Source: Mycobacterium sp. 3519A
GTDB taxonomy: Bacteria > Actinomycetota > Actinomycetes > Mycobacteriales > Mycobacteriaceae
Direction: 5' to 3'
Assembly (NCBI RefSeq): GCF_900240945.1
Contig: NZ_OESG01000014.1
Location: forward strand, 2,400,015-2,464,014
Length of the DNA: 64,000 nucleotides
Positions within the stretch are counted from its first letter, which is position 1, and each line of letters opens with the position of its first letter. Of the stretch, positions 53,495 to 61,753 are shown in pieces. A model generated the notes under the pieces. The model was not told where the DNA came from, searched no databases, and saw only the letters and a list, made by a program, of their open reading frames with translations. The position numbers and the translations under genes were made by a program.

Positions 53495-55041
53495 GACGTC
53501 ACCGTCACTGTCACCACCGAGCCGTATGTCACGTCGGCGCTCAACGTCCCGTGGTGGCGCTTCACCACCTGTGCCACCAGGGCCAGCCCGAGGCCGTGCT
53601 GTTCGGGATCCGAGCCCTTCGTCGAATAGCCTCGCTGCATAGCCTTTTCGAACGTTTTCTCGTCCATGCCCGGCCCGCTGTCGGCCACCCGCATCAGCAG
53701 TGTGCCATTGTGCTGGGCGACGGTCACCTCGACCCAGGGGTCGTCGCGGTCGCAGGCGTCCATCGCGTTGTCGATCAGGTTGCCGAGCACGGTGACCATC
53801 TCCTGCGCCGTCAGGGCGAGTTCGTCGGAGTTCGACGGCAGATGCGTCTCTTCGGTGACGGTCAACTCGATGCCGCGTTCGTCGGCCTGCGCGGTCTTGC
53901 CGAGCAGCAGCGCGACCAGGGCGGGCTCACCGACGGCCTCGGACAACCTGTCCACGAGTTGTTGTGACAGCGCCAACTCGTCGGTCGCGAACTTGACCGC
54001 TTCGTCGGCCCGCCCCATCTCGACCATCGTGACGATCGTGTGCAATTTGTTGGCCGCCTCGTGCGCCTGTGATCGCAGCGAGTCGGTCAGCACCTTCAGC
54101 GAGTTGAGTTCGCCTAGGGCGCCCTGCAATTCGGTGCGATCGCGGACGGTGACGACTTCGGACTCGTTCGGTCCGTCCGCGACAGGGGATCGGTTGACCA
54201 CGAGCACCCGCTCGTCAGTCACGTGCACCTCGTCGCGCGCCCCGGGGTTGTAGCTGCGCAGGAACTGCGGCAGGTCCGATTGCGCGACGGGGCCCGGCGG
54301 CAGCGCGAGCAGCCTGCGGGCTTCGTCGTTGACCAGCGCCACACCGTCGCGGTCCAACACGATCAGTCCCTCTGACACCGAATGCAGGATCGCGTCGTGG
54401 TGCTCATACATCACCCGCAGCTCGTCGGGACGCAGGCCGTGCGTCTGCCGCAACAACCGGCGCCGGATGGCCCACACCCCCGCCAGCGCGATGGCAAGAG
54501 CGGCGAGGCTGGCCGCGACGATGATCGGGATCTGTGAGCGCCAGCGGTCGGCCAGGCTCTGCTGCAGGATGCCCGCCGACACCAGGCCGACGATGCGGCC
54601 GGTGCCGTCGCGCACGGGCGCCACCGCGCGGATCGACGGGCCCAATGTGCCCGTGTACACCTCGGTGAACGTCTCGCCGCGCAGCGCGGGTTCGATGGTG
54701 CCGATGTATTTCAGGCCGATCTGGGTCGGGTCGGTGTGCGTGAAGCGGGTGCGGTCGGGTGCCATGATCGTGATGAACGCGATGTTGGTATTGGTCCTGA
54801 CGGCCTCGGTCACCGGTTGCAAAGTCTGGGTCGCTCTTCCCGATTCGATCGCCGCGGCCGTCGACGGCGAGTCGGCCAGCGCGGTGGCGATGCCGAGCAC
54901 CTGCTGACGCGCCGCGGCGTCGCCGTCGTTGCGGGCGTCTACCAGCGCCAGCGCACTGCCGACCAGCACCACCACGGCGATCACCAGGATCTGCAGGGCG
55001 ATCGCCTGCGTCGCCAGAGACCACGGCCGCCGTCGGTTCAC
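53491..55041 (-). CDS. CitA/DcuS-type sensor histidine kinase
   Basis: A 516-residue kinase: a first membrane helix (ILVIAVVVLVGSALALV, about 19-35), a periplasmic PAS-like (sCache) domain to about 170 (IAFITIMAPDRTRFTHTDP, GLVSAGIL), a second helix, a cytoplasmic PAS (about 215-300), then SLRSQAHEAANKLHTIVTMVEMG with the phospho-His and HATPase_c (NLIDNAMDAC, DSGPGM, GLGLALV). This is the citrate/dicarboxylate sensor architecture. It is co-transcribed with the regulator at 52805. Confidence 0.9.
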   Translation of the reverse strand: MNRRRPWSLATQAIALQILVIAVVVLVGSALALVDARNDGDAAARQQVLGIATALADSPSTAAAIESGRATQTLQPVTEAVRTNTNIAFITIMAPDRTRFTHTDPTQIGLKYIGTIEPALRGETFTEVYTGTLGPSIRAVAPVRDGTGRIVGLVSAGILQQSLADRWRSQIPIIVAASLAALAIALAGVWAIRRRLLRQTHGLRPDELRVMYEHHDAILHSVSEGLIVLDRDGVALVNDEARRLLALPPGPVAQSDLPQFLRSYNPGARDEVHVTDERVLVVNRSPVADGPNESEVVTVRDRTELQGALGELNSLKVLTDSLRSQAHEAANKLHTIVTMVEMGRADEAVKFATDELALSQQLVDRLSEAVGEPALVALLLGKTAQADERGIELTVTEETHLPSNSDELALTAQEMVTVLGNLIDNAMDACDRDDPWVEVTVAQHNGTLLMRVADSGPGMDEKTFEKAMQRGYSTKGSDPEQHGLGLALVAQVVKRHHGTLSADVTYGSVVTVTVTS

Positions 55042-55108
55042 CGGTTCATCTTCGCCGCCCGTCGGGCCGATCGCGGAGAATCGGCGCGCCTGGATAGCAT
55101 CGGCGGCT

Positions 55109-55708
55109 ATGTGGCCACCTCCGCAGCCGCCAGGCTGGTACCCCGACCCTCGAGGGGTTCCCGGCCAGGCCTACTGGGATGGCAGTCAATGGCAGTTCCC
55201 GCCGCAGCGGCGCTCGGGTTCGCGGTGGACGGTCGCGGCGATCATCTTCGGCGTCGTCGTCGCGGGCGTTGGCCTTCTCTACATGTCGGCGGTCGGCCAA
55301 AAGGCGATTCAGAAATCGACGTCGAACCAGTCGAGTCAGTCAACGCCTGCGCCGCAGAAACCGGCCGAGGTGCGACTCAATCAGGAAGGCCGGGACGGCA
55401 ACCTGGCGTTCGTCGTCACCTCCGTCGACACCGCGCAGCGGACCGTCAACGTGCACCTCACCGTGAAGAATGCGGGCAACCGCCACGCGGTGTTCTGGAC
55501 CGACAATCAGCGGTTGTGGATCGGCGGCCAATGGTTCGTGCCCGACAAGGCCGCCGCGGCCAAAGCGGGCACGACGAGTGTGAAACTGGATCCCGGCAAA
55601 ACGGCCACCGTCACGCTGGCGTTCCAGGTGCCGTCGCCGAACTCCGCCGTCGACCACATCGAACTGCACGACGCGGCGGTGTCTGCGGGCGTCACCGTCG
55701 TCCCCTAG
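55109..55708 (+). CDS. DUF2510 membrane protein with extracellular beta domain
   Basis: A 199-residue protein. The N-terminal DUF2510 motif is PGWYPDPRGVPGQAYWDGSQW (about residues 8-28), followed by one membrane helix (WTVAAIIFGVVVAGVGLLYM). A Ser/Gln/Pro linker leads to an extracellular beta-sandwich (DUF4352-like: LAFVVTSVDT, VNVHLTVKNAGNR, LDPGKTATVTLAFQVP). Function is unknown; the layout suggests a surface-exposed binding domain. It is divergent from the kinase gene and overlaps the convergent hydrolase stop by four bases. Confidence 0.78.
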   Translation: MWPPPQPPGWYPDPRGVPGQAYWDGSQWQFPPQRRSGSRWTVAAIIFGVVVAGVGLLYMSAVGQKAIQKSTSNQSSQSTPAPQKPAEVRLNQEGRDGNLAFVVTSVDTAQRTVNVHLTVKNAGNRHAVFWTDNQRLWIGGQWFVPDKAAAAKAGTTSVKLDPGKTATVTLAFQVPSPNSAVDHIELHDAAVSAGVTVVP

Positions 55709-56585
55709 CTGAGTTCCTCGGCCGCCAGGGCGAGGATCTGCTCGCCGGCGCCGACGGCCACGAAATGGCCTGCGCCGTCGACGGGATGCCACACCGCACC
55801 GGGCATGGCGTCGGCGACCGCCTTGTTGATCGGATCGGGCACCATGCGGTCGTCGAGCCCCTGCCACATGTGCACCGGCCGGTCGATTGCGGTGACGTCG
55901 AAAGACCAACGGCGGTAGAGCAGTTCGGCGTCGCGGACCAGCCCGTCACTACCGTGCGCGAAACATTCGGCGCACGCGTCGGCGAAACAGGCGGCGATGT
56001 CTGCGCGCAGCAGGAGGTTGCGGTCGTAGTCGTTGACGTTGTCGCGGACCTGCTTGACGAAGCTGGCGGGGAAGCGTTTGGCGGATACGCCGAGCATGGC
56101 GTACATCAGCCGGAAGCCGGGTGTGCATCGCAGCGCCAGTGTTCCACCCAAGGCGTCGATGTTCGAAAGGTATTGCGCCGCAGAGTTGTCCCCGAACGCT
56201 CCGTAGCTACCCGGGGCGATGCTGCTGACATGGCGCAGGCGGGCGGGGTCGATGTAGGCGGCCGCCGCCAACGCCCACGGGCCGCCCTCGGACCAACCTG
56301 TCACGCCGAATTCGCGGTAGCCAACCGATCCGCGACGGCGATCAGGTCGTCGGCCCAGCCGGCGTAGCTGCGCTGCTTTTGCGGACTCGACTGCCCCATG
56401 CCGGGCCGGTCGACGCAGACCAGTCGCAGGTGGTTTTTCGTTGCGGCATCCGCGAGTAGTTTCGCCTCGAGGCGGCTGCTTGGACCGCCATGGTTGTGCA
56501 AGACGAGCGGTCCGTCTGGATCGCCGACTTCCAGCCACGACAGTCGACGGCCGTCGTCGAGGTTTATTTCGCGAGCGTCCTCCAC
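55705..56585 (-). pseudogene. Alpha/beta-hydrolase gene broken by one frameshift
   Basis: GTG 56585 starts a normal hydrolase N-terminus (GPLVLHNHGGPSSRLEAKLL oxyanion region, CVDRPGMGQSSP) that runs to DDLIAVADRL and then hits a stop at 56301. Family text resumes in another frame with GYREFGVTGWSEGGPWALA (nucleophile GWSEG) and runs intact to 55705, including a late His (GAGHF). One missing G in the run at about 56320-56322 would restore a protein of about 293 residues. It is either a recent pseudogene or a sequencing error. It is typical of non-specific esterases or epoxide-hydrolase-like proteins. Confidence 0.75.
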
Positions 56586-57208
56586 GTTGCACAGGCTATT
56601 ACTCCGCTGCGATCACAACGCACAGAAGTTGAAAATCGCCTGCTAGGCGGGTTATGCGCGCGCGAGCCAGTGTCGCCGTGTGTACATAACGTCGAATTCA
56701 GAACTGCGCGAACCAAAAAGAGATCCAACGGTGGGGTAGGAGCGGAGGTGGCCGCTCCTAGCGGGATCTCGGCTGCCGAGCCGGGCTTAGCTCAAAGGGG
56801 TTGCAATTCGGGTGAAGTGGCATGTCACCCTCGCCGGTGGTCGGGCGGTCGGGTGGTCGAAGTCGTCCACGTTGCGCGGCTAGAACGGATGAGAGGGCCG
56901 CCCGCTGGAGAAGGCGACCCAGCGGGTGCTCCGTGTCTTGGGGCGAGAGGAGCGGTACTTCCGCATCAATTCTGGCTACGGCATCAAATTACTTCGGCTC
57001 GTTCAGCTGCGACCGTTAGGAGTGCGCTGATCGCGTCAGTAGCGGTCGAGGGAATTATCTGAACGAGCGACACCTTAAGCACGCAATCATGTCGGGCCGC
57101 GCAGTCCAGGCTCACATTTGTACGGTTTGCTATGCAAGCAGCTATATCCTGTCGCACAACCCGAGTAAACTGTGGCTTAGTTAGCTGCTGTGGTGCGGGG
57201 GTGAAGCG
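56586..57208. other. Intergenic region of atypical composition
   Basis: About 620 bases without a supportable gene, visibly less GC-rich than its surroundings toward the right end (57060-57200). Together with the nuclease-like gene that follows, it may mark the left edge of acquired DNA. A tRNA-like snippet near 56790 does not fold into a complete tRNA. Confidence 0.4.
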
Positions 57209-58177
57209 GTGTCAGCGCAGACGAACGAGTTCCAACGGCTTATCGCCTTGCTTACGTGGGCCATGGGTGAAGGGGCAGAGGTGACCGAATCGTGGATGAC
57301 ACCCGACCCTGTGAGTGGGGTGCCGCGCGAGGTTGACGTAGTAGCGATTCAAGAGGTCGCCGGCCACCGCGTTGTGGTCGGCATCGAGTGTCGTGACAGA
57401 AAGGACGTATCTGACGTCCGTTGGGTTGAGGAGGCGCGAACCAAGTTTGAGCGGCTAGGTGTAAATGTCGGCGTCCTCGTATCAGCTCACGGGTTCACTA
57501 CACCAGCCGAGCAGGTTGCGGCGAGTTATGGGATCAAGACGATCACACCCGGAGAGGCCACGCCCGAGTTTGTTAGGAAAGTTGTCAACAATGCTACGAG
57601 CACGGAATATTGGCATTGGGTCACCCTTGTACAGAAGGCAGAAGTAGTAATCACGCGTGACGGTGTGACGCAGCAGCAAGAGTTGCCTGGCAACGTTCCA
57701 CTGTTGTATGCGGACGGCTCAGAAGCCGCCCTGCTCGTAGATCTCGTAAATCACATTGTGCAGAAGCACTTAGGGAATCACGACAAGTGGCAGGAGGGCT
57801 TCCGCGAAGGCGAGCTGCACGGCGGCAAGGTGAAATACATCGGAACTGGTGATGGGCCCGAGCCGAGATTGGAAGGCCAGAAGGTGTATTTGAAAGGGGT
57901 CTCGCACGCGACGGGCGAAGAGGAACTGTTCGAGGTCGCCAATGTTGTCGTGACTTTCGAGGCCAAACGAACCGTGGCGGATGTGCCTCTCACGCACGGT
58001 GAGTATGACGGCACCGATTTCTCCGCAGGCTCAGCCAGCTTGGGCCACGACGCCACCGTGCAATTGGTCTACACAAAGACTCCCGACGGCAGACTCGAGT
58101 TCCGTGTCCGCCTGGACGGCCCGCGCGCCACGTTACGGCCGGATGCCCGCACCTTCCGCGGTGAGGACACCCGGTGA
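57209..58177 (+). CDS. Restriction-endonuclease-like (PD-(D/E)XK, Mrr-type) protein
   Basis: A 322-residue protein from GTG 57209. The N-terminal 120 residues fit a Mrr/restriction-endonuclease-like core: REVDVVAI (Asp of the PD site, about residue 43), then VVGIECRDR (about 58-65), where the usual ExK is ExR. It continues VEEARTKFERLGVNVGVLVSAHGFT and AASYGIKTI. The C-terminal 200 residues are beta-rich and unfamiliar. It lacks a methylase or helicase neighbour. Codon use is less GC-biased than in flanking genes, suggesting transfer. Defence or DNA-repair nuclease is possible; the Lys-to-Arg change leaves activity open. Confidence 0.6.
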   Translation: MSAQTNEFQRLIALLTWAMGEGAEVTESWMTPDPVSGVPREVDVVAIQEVAGHRVVVGIECRDRKDVSDVRWVEEARTKFERLGVNVGVLVSAHGFTTPAEQVAASYGIKTITPGEATPEFVRKVVNNATSTEYWHWVTLVQKAEVVITRDGVTQQQELPGNVPLLYADGSEAALLVDLVNHIVQKHLGNHDKWQEGFREGELHGGKVKYIGTGDGPEPRLEGQKVYLKGVSHATGEEELFEVANVVVTFEAKRTVADVPLTHGEYDGTDFSAGSASLGHDATVQLVYTKTPDGRLEFRVRLDGPRATLRPDARTFRGEDTR

Positions 58178-58435
58178 CGCCGCCGCCACGACTCCCGTTG
58201 AGGGTTGTCATCGCCGTGCCGTCGGAGACGGTTACCGTTCGCCCGAAATGATTACAGACAATCTGCACACCGAGGTAGTCGACCGACTTGTGTCAGCCGA
58301 ACACAGTGGGCTTTACGACATTCACGGGCTCCGGCCGCAAAGCGGTCGAACTTAATGAACTAAAACGTGACCTGGCTCACCCTCTGGCCGAGAGTCCTTG
58401 CAGACCACTTTTCGGAACTGCTTGGAGGATCGAAC

Positions 58436-59803
58436 GTGACCACGAGTTTGGACAGTCCGCCGCGCCGCCGCGACCGCACCCACTGGCTCTACATCGCCGT
58501 CATCGTCGCGGTACTGGCAGGCATCGTCGTGGGTTTGGTGGCCCCCGAGGTCGGCAAGAGCGTCGGCGTGCTCGGCACCATGTTCGTCAACCTGATCAAG
58601 ATGATGATCGCGCCGGTCATCTTCTGCACGATCGTGCTCGGCATCGGTTCGGTACGCAAAGCCGCCACCGTCGGCAAGGTCGGCGGGCTGGCGTTCGTCT
58701 ACTTCCTGGTGATGTCGACGTTCGCGCTGGCGATCGGCCTGGTGGTCGGCAACCTGATCCACCCCGGCAGCGGTATGCACCTGACCGACAGCGCCGCGGG
58801 CAAGGGCGCCGAACTCGCCGAGAAGGCACACGAGGCCGGCGGCCTGATGGACTTCGTGCAGGGCATCATCCCGGAGACCCTGTTCTCGTCGCTGACCGCA
58901 GGCAGCGTGCTGCAGGCGCTGTTCGTCGCGCTGCTCGTCGGTTTCGCGCTGCAGGCGATGGGCCGCACCGGTGAGCCGATCCTGCGCGGCATCGAGTATC
59001 TGCAGAAGCTGGTCTTCAAGGTGCTGGTGATGATCCTGTGGCTGGCCCCGATCGGCGCGTTCGGCGCGATCGCCAACGTCGTCGGCCAGACCGGGTGGAC
59101 CGCGGTGACCCAGTTGCTGACGCTGATGCTCGGCTTCTACGTCACCTGCGTGCTGTTCGTCTTCGGCGTGCTCGGTGTGCTGCTGCGGGTGGTGTCCGGC
59201 GTCTCGATCTTCAAGCTGGTGCGCTACCTGGCCCGTGAGTACCTGCTGATCTTCTCGACCTCGTCGTCGGAGTCGGCGCTGCCGCGGCTGATCGCGAAGA
59301 TGGAGCACCTCGGCGTCGACCGCAGCACCGTCGGTGTCGTGGTGCCGACCGGCTACTCGTTCAACCTGGACGGCACCGCCATCTACCTGACCATGGCGTC
59401 GCTGTTCATCGCCGACGCGCTGGGCGCACCGCTGTCCGTCGGACAGCAGATCGGCCTGCTGGTCTTCATGATCGTCGCGTCCAAGGGCGCCGCCGGTGTC
59501 ACCGGAGCGGGGCTGGCCACGCTGGCAGGCGGCCTGCAGAGCCACCGCCCGGACCTGCTCGACGGCGTCGGCCTGATCGTCGGCATCGACCGGTTCATGT
59601 CGGAAGCGCGCGCGGTGACGAACTTCTCGGGTAACGCGGTTGCGACGGTGCTGGTGGGTGCCTGGACCAAGACGATCGACCGCGACAAGGTGAACGCCGT
59701 GCTGGGTGGATCCGACCCGTTCGACGAACTCACCATGGTTGACGACGATCGCGCGCCGCACGCCGAAGAGCCGACGCAGGAGCGAATCCCTGTGCCGGTG
59801 TAG
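58436..59803 (+). CDS. dctA: DctA-type C4-dicarboxylate/proton symporter (DAACS family)
   Basis: A 455-residue carrier from GTG 58436 with GGAGG seven bases upstream. It has eight helices and two re-entrant loops: the Ser-rich loop FSTSSSESALP and the substrate motif YSFNLDGTAIYLTMASLFIA, then VASKGAAGVTGAG. These match DctA rather than glutamate carriers. It imports succinate, fumarate or malate with protons. The CitA/CitB-like system at 52805-55041 is its probable regulator, although it is separated by 3.4 kb of unrelated genes. A strong hairpin follows. Confidence 0.88.
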   Translation: MTTSLDSPPRRRDRTHWLYIAVIVAVLAGIVVGLVAPEVGKSVGVLGTMFVNLIKMMIAPVIFCTIVLGIGSVRKAATVGKVGGLAFVYFLVMSTFALAIGLVVGNLIHPGSGMHLTDSAAGKGAELAEKAHEAGGLMDFVQGIIPETLFSSLTAGSVLQALFVALLVGFALQAMGRTGEPILRGIEYLQKLVFKVLVMILWLAPIGAFGAIANVVGQTGWTAVTQLLTLMLGFYVTCVLFVFGVLGVLLRVVSGVSIFKLVRYLAREYLLIFSTSSSESALPRLIAKMEHLGVDRSTVGVVVPTGYSFNLDGTAIYLTMASLFIADALGAPLSVGQQIGLLVFMIVASKGAAGVTGAGLATLAGGLQSHRPDLLDGVGLIVGIDRFMSEARAVTNFSGNAVATVLVGAWTKTIDRDKVNAVLGGSDPFDELTMVDDDRAPHAEEPTQERIPVPV

Positions 59804-59813
59804 GGCGTGCGAA

Positions 59814-59851
59814 AGAAGGGCCCGGCCGCGCCCCTCCGGCCGGGCCCTTCT
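59814..59851 (+). terminator. Strong rho-independent-like hairpin after dctA
   Basis: Perfect 15-base arms AGAAGGGCCCGGCCG (59814-59828) and CGGCCGGGCCCTTCT (59837-59851) around an 8-base loop, 11 bases after the dctA stop. There is no T-run, as usual in actinobacteria. Confidence 0.85.
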
Positions 59852-59985
59852 GCTGTCTCGAAAACGCCATCTGCCCGCAGTTTCGGCGGTGTCAGGAAAC
59901 TTTCTGAAATTCCTTTGAACCCCCTGCGACCTCCCCCCGTTGAACCGGCTGACACCGACCCCAACGGACAGAACGGAGGCTCGCA

Positions 59986-60297
59986 ATGCGTGCCATCTTG
60001 CTCACACTCATCGCCATGGCCACAGCGGCCTGCGGATTGATCCTTGCGCCTGCAGGTTTCGCGAAAGCGGCGGAATCCGCAGTGGTCACTATCGGCCAAC
60101 TCGAGGCCCAGGGGTTCGACGTGAAGGTCGACCGCATCGGCAGCGCGCCGCTGTCGCAATGTGTGGTCACCAACGTGCGGAACCCAAGGAACCGAACGGA
60201 ATTCGTGCCAGTGCTGGGTGATCGCGATCGCGACGGCGTCGTCCCCGTGATCGTCGACCGCACCGTCACGGTTTCACTGGACTGCTCGGCGCGCTGA
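59986..60297 (+). CDS. Small secreted mycobacterial protein, paralogue of 62636-62941
   Basis: A 103-residue protein with signal peptide (MRAILLTLIAMATAACGLIL, then FAKAAES). The mature part has QLEAQGFDVKVDRIGSAPLS, QCVVTNVRNP and SLDCSAR at the end. The two mature Cys residues likely form a disulfide. The gene at 62636-62941 shares the spacing and the exact QCVVTNVRNP motif. Function is unknown to me; the pattern is recurrent in mycobacteria. Confidence 0.75.
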   Translation: MRAILLTLIAMATAACGLILAPAGFAKAAESAVVTIGQLEAQGFDVKVDRIGSAPLSQCVVTNVRNPRNRTEFVPVLGDRDRDGVVPVIVDRTVTVSLDCSAR

Positions 60298-60303
60298 CCC
60301 GAT

Positions 60304-60338
60304 GAAGACCCGGCTTGGAAGGCTCCGGCCGGGTTTTC
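60304..60338. terminator. Hairpin terminator between convergent genes
   Basis: Arms GAAGACCCGGC (60304-60314) and GCCGGGTTTTC (60328-60338) pair with one wobble. The right arm ends in a T-run. It lies between the secreted-protein stop (60297) and the TetR stop (60348). Confidence 0.7.
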
Positions 60339-60347
60339 TTCGGCCGC

Positions 60348-60941
60348 CTACCGTCCGGCGATACCGTGAAAGAGGTTGTCCACCAATGCATCAACGAATT
60401 CGTCGGTCAGCGGTTGATCGGGAAGCAGCAGTCGGTGATAGCAGGCGCCCCACAGTTGATCCACGACCGTCTCCGGATCCAGGGTGGCGCGCAGCTGGCC
60501 GCGGCTCTTGGCTGTTTCCATGGCCGCCACGGCTTTTTCCCGCCGCGGCCCCGAATAGCGTTGTAGATAAGCCGCTTTCAGCTCCGGATCCGATTGCGCC
60601 TGGCCGATCAACTCGCCGATCACCCGGCCCGCGGGGCTGTCGCGGATGACGCCGAGAAAAGTGTGCAGTTGCGCCCGCAGGTCGGCCTCGACGTCGCCGG
60701 TGTCCGGGAATTCGAGTTGCGGGTCGACCCGGTGAAAGTAGCCGTCGAGCGCCAGGGCTCCCTTGGACGGCCACCACTTGTAGATGGTCATCTTGCTGGC
60801 ACCGGAGAGCTTGGCGACCTTCTCGATGGTCAAGCCCGCCATTCCCTCGTCGAACAGCAGCACAGCCGCGGCGTCCAGGATCTGCGCGCGCACTTCTGCC
60901 GCGGGCCGACGACCGCGCCCGCGACGCTGTGGTCCGGTCAA
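60348..60941 (-). CDS. TetR/AcrR-family regulator
   Basis: A 197-residue regulator. TTG 60941 is chosen because GGAGGAG lies six bases upstream. The TetR HTH is RAQILDAAAVLLFDEGMAGL, then IEKVAKLSGASKMTIYKWW. It is divergent from two SDR genes across two copies of the operator-like sequence TGGACG-N3-CGTACA (60964-61007), so it probably represses both itself and the SDR operon. The ligand is unknown. Confidence 0.87.
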   Translation of the reverse strand: MTGPQRRGRGRRPAAEVRAQILDAAAVLLFDEGMAGLTIEKVAKLSGASKMTIYKWWPSKGALALDGYFHRVDPQLEFPDTGDVEADLRAQLHTFLGVIRDSPAGRVIGELIGQAQSDPELKAAYLQRYSGPRREKAVAAMETAKSRGQLRATLDPETVVDQLWGACYHRLLLPDQPLTDEFVDALVDNLFHGIAGR

Positions 60942-60963
60942 GGGCAACTCCTCCGGGAATATA

Positions 60964-61007
60964 TGGACGAATCGTACACTTGCTGTCCGATATGGACGCA
61001 ACGTACA
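60964..61007. promoter_or_regulatory. Two TetR operator-like copies
   Basis: TGGACGAATCGTACA (60964-60978) and TGGACGCAACGTACA (60993-61007) are near-identical 15-mers, each an imperfect palindrome TGKACG-N3-CGTMCA. Both are preceded by ATA, and they are spaced 29 bases apart. They sit between the divergent TetR and SDR genes. Confidence 0.7.
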
Positions 61008-61024
61008 CAACCAAGGAGACCGAA

Positions 61025-61753
61025 ATGATCGACCGTGTTGCCATCGTCACCGGCGCCTCAGGCGGCATCGGTCATGCTGTCGCGGTCGGACTGGCCGCGG
61101 CGGGGATGGCCGTGGCAGTGCACTACGCAGGCAACCGCGACCGGGCCCAGGCCGTCGCCGACGAGATCACCGCGGCAGGAGGCCACGCCATCGTCGTCGG
61201 CGCGGACGTCGCCGAGGAAGCGGAGGTCGCCGCGCTGTTCGACCGGGTCGAGGCCGAGTTCGGCGGCGTCGACGTGGTGGTCAACACCGCGGGCATCATG
61301 CTGCTCTCGCCGTTGGCCGAACTGGATCTCGACGACTTCGACCGCATGCACCGCACCAACGTGCGCGGCACATTTGTGGTGAGCCAACAGGCCGCGCGGC
61401 GGGTCCGCGAGGGCGGCGCCATCATCAACTTCTCCACTTCGGTCACCAAGCTCGCCGTGCCGGGCTACACCGGCTACGCCGCCACCAAGGGCGCCGTCGA
61501 CGCGATGACGCTGATCCTCGCCAAGGAGATGCGGGGCCGCGACGTGACCGTCAACGCCGTCGCACCCGGACCCACCGCCACCCCGCTGTATTTCGAGGGC
61601 AAGTCGCAAGAGGTGATCGAGCGCGCCGCGGCGGCCTCCCCGCTCGAGCGCCTCGGTGAGCCCGCCGATATCGCCGAGGCCGTCGCCTTCCTGGCCGGCC
61701 CGGCCCGCTGGGTGAACGGACAAATCATCTATGTGAACGGAGGAGTGATATGA
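61025..61753 (+). CDS. Short-chain dehydrogenase/reductase (classical SDR)
   Basis: A 242-residue SDR. Cofactor motif TGASGGIG (about 9-16), NTAG (about 88), Ser in FSTSVTK and the catalytic YAATK (about 153-157) are all present. The Arg/Asn pair after the second strand (HYAGNRDR) suggests NADPH. It oxidises or reduces a hydroxyl/keto pair on an unidentified substrate. AAGGAG precedes ATG 61025. Its TGA overlaps the next ATG. Confidence 0.9.
   Translation: MIDRVAIVTGASGGIGHAVAVGLAAAGMAVAVHYAGNRDRAQAVADEITAAGGHAIVVGADVAEEAEVAALFDRVEAEFGGVDVVVNTAGIMLLSPLAELDLDDFDRMHRTNVRGTFVVSQQAARRVREGGAIINFSTSVTKLAVPGYTGYAATKGAVDAMTLILAKEMRGRDVTVNAVAPGPTATPLYFEGKSQEVIERAAAASPLERLGEPADIAEAVAFLAGPARWVNGQIIYVNGGVI

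Noticed and set aside
56780..56860. tRNA-like stretch with TTAGCTCAAAGGGG
   Set aside because: No matching acceptor stem, anticodon arm or TTCGA-type T-loop could be assembled.
58352..59986. 544-codon minus-strand frame opposite dctA
   Set aside because: It is antisense to a well-supported DctA gene; the translation is rich in His, Gln, Asp and Arg, without hydrophobic core or motifs.
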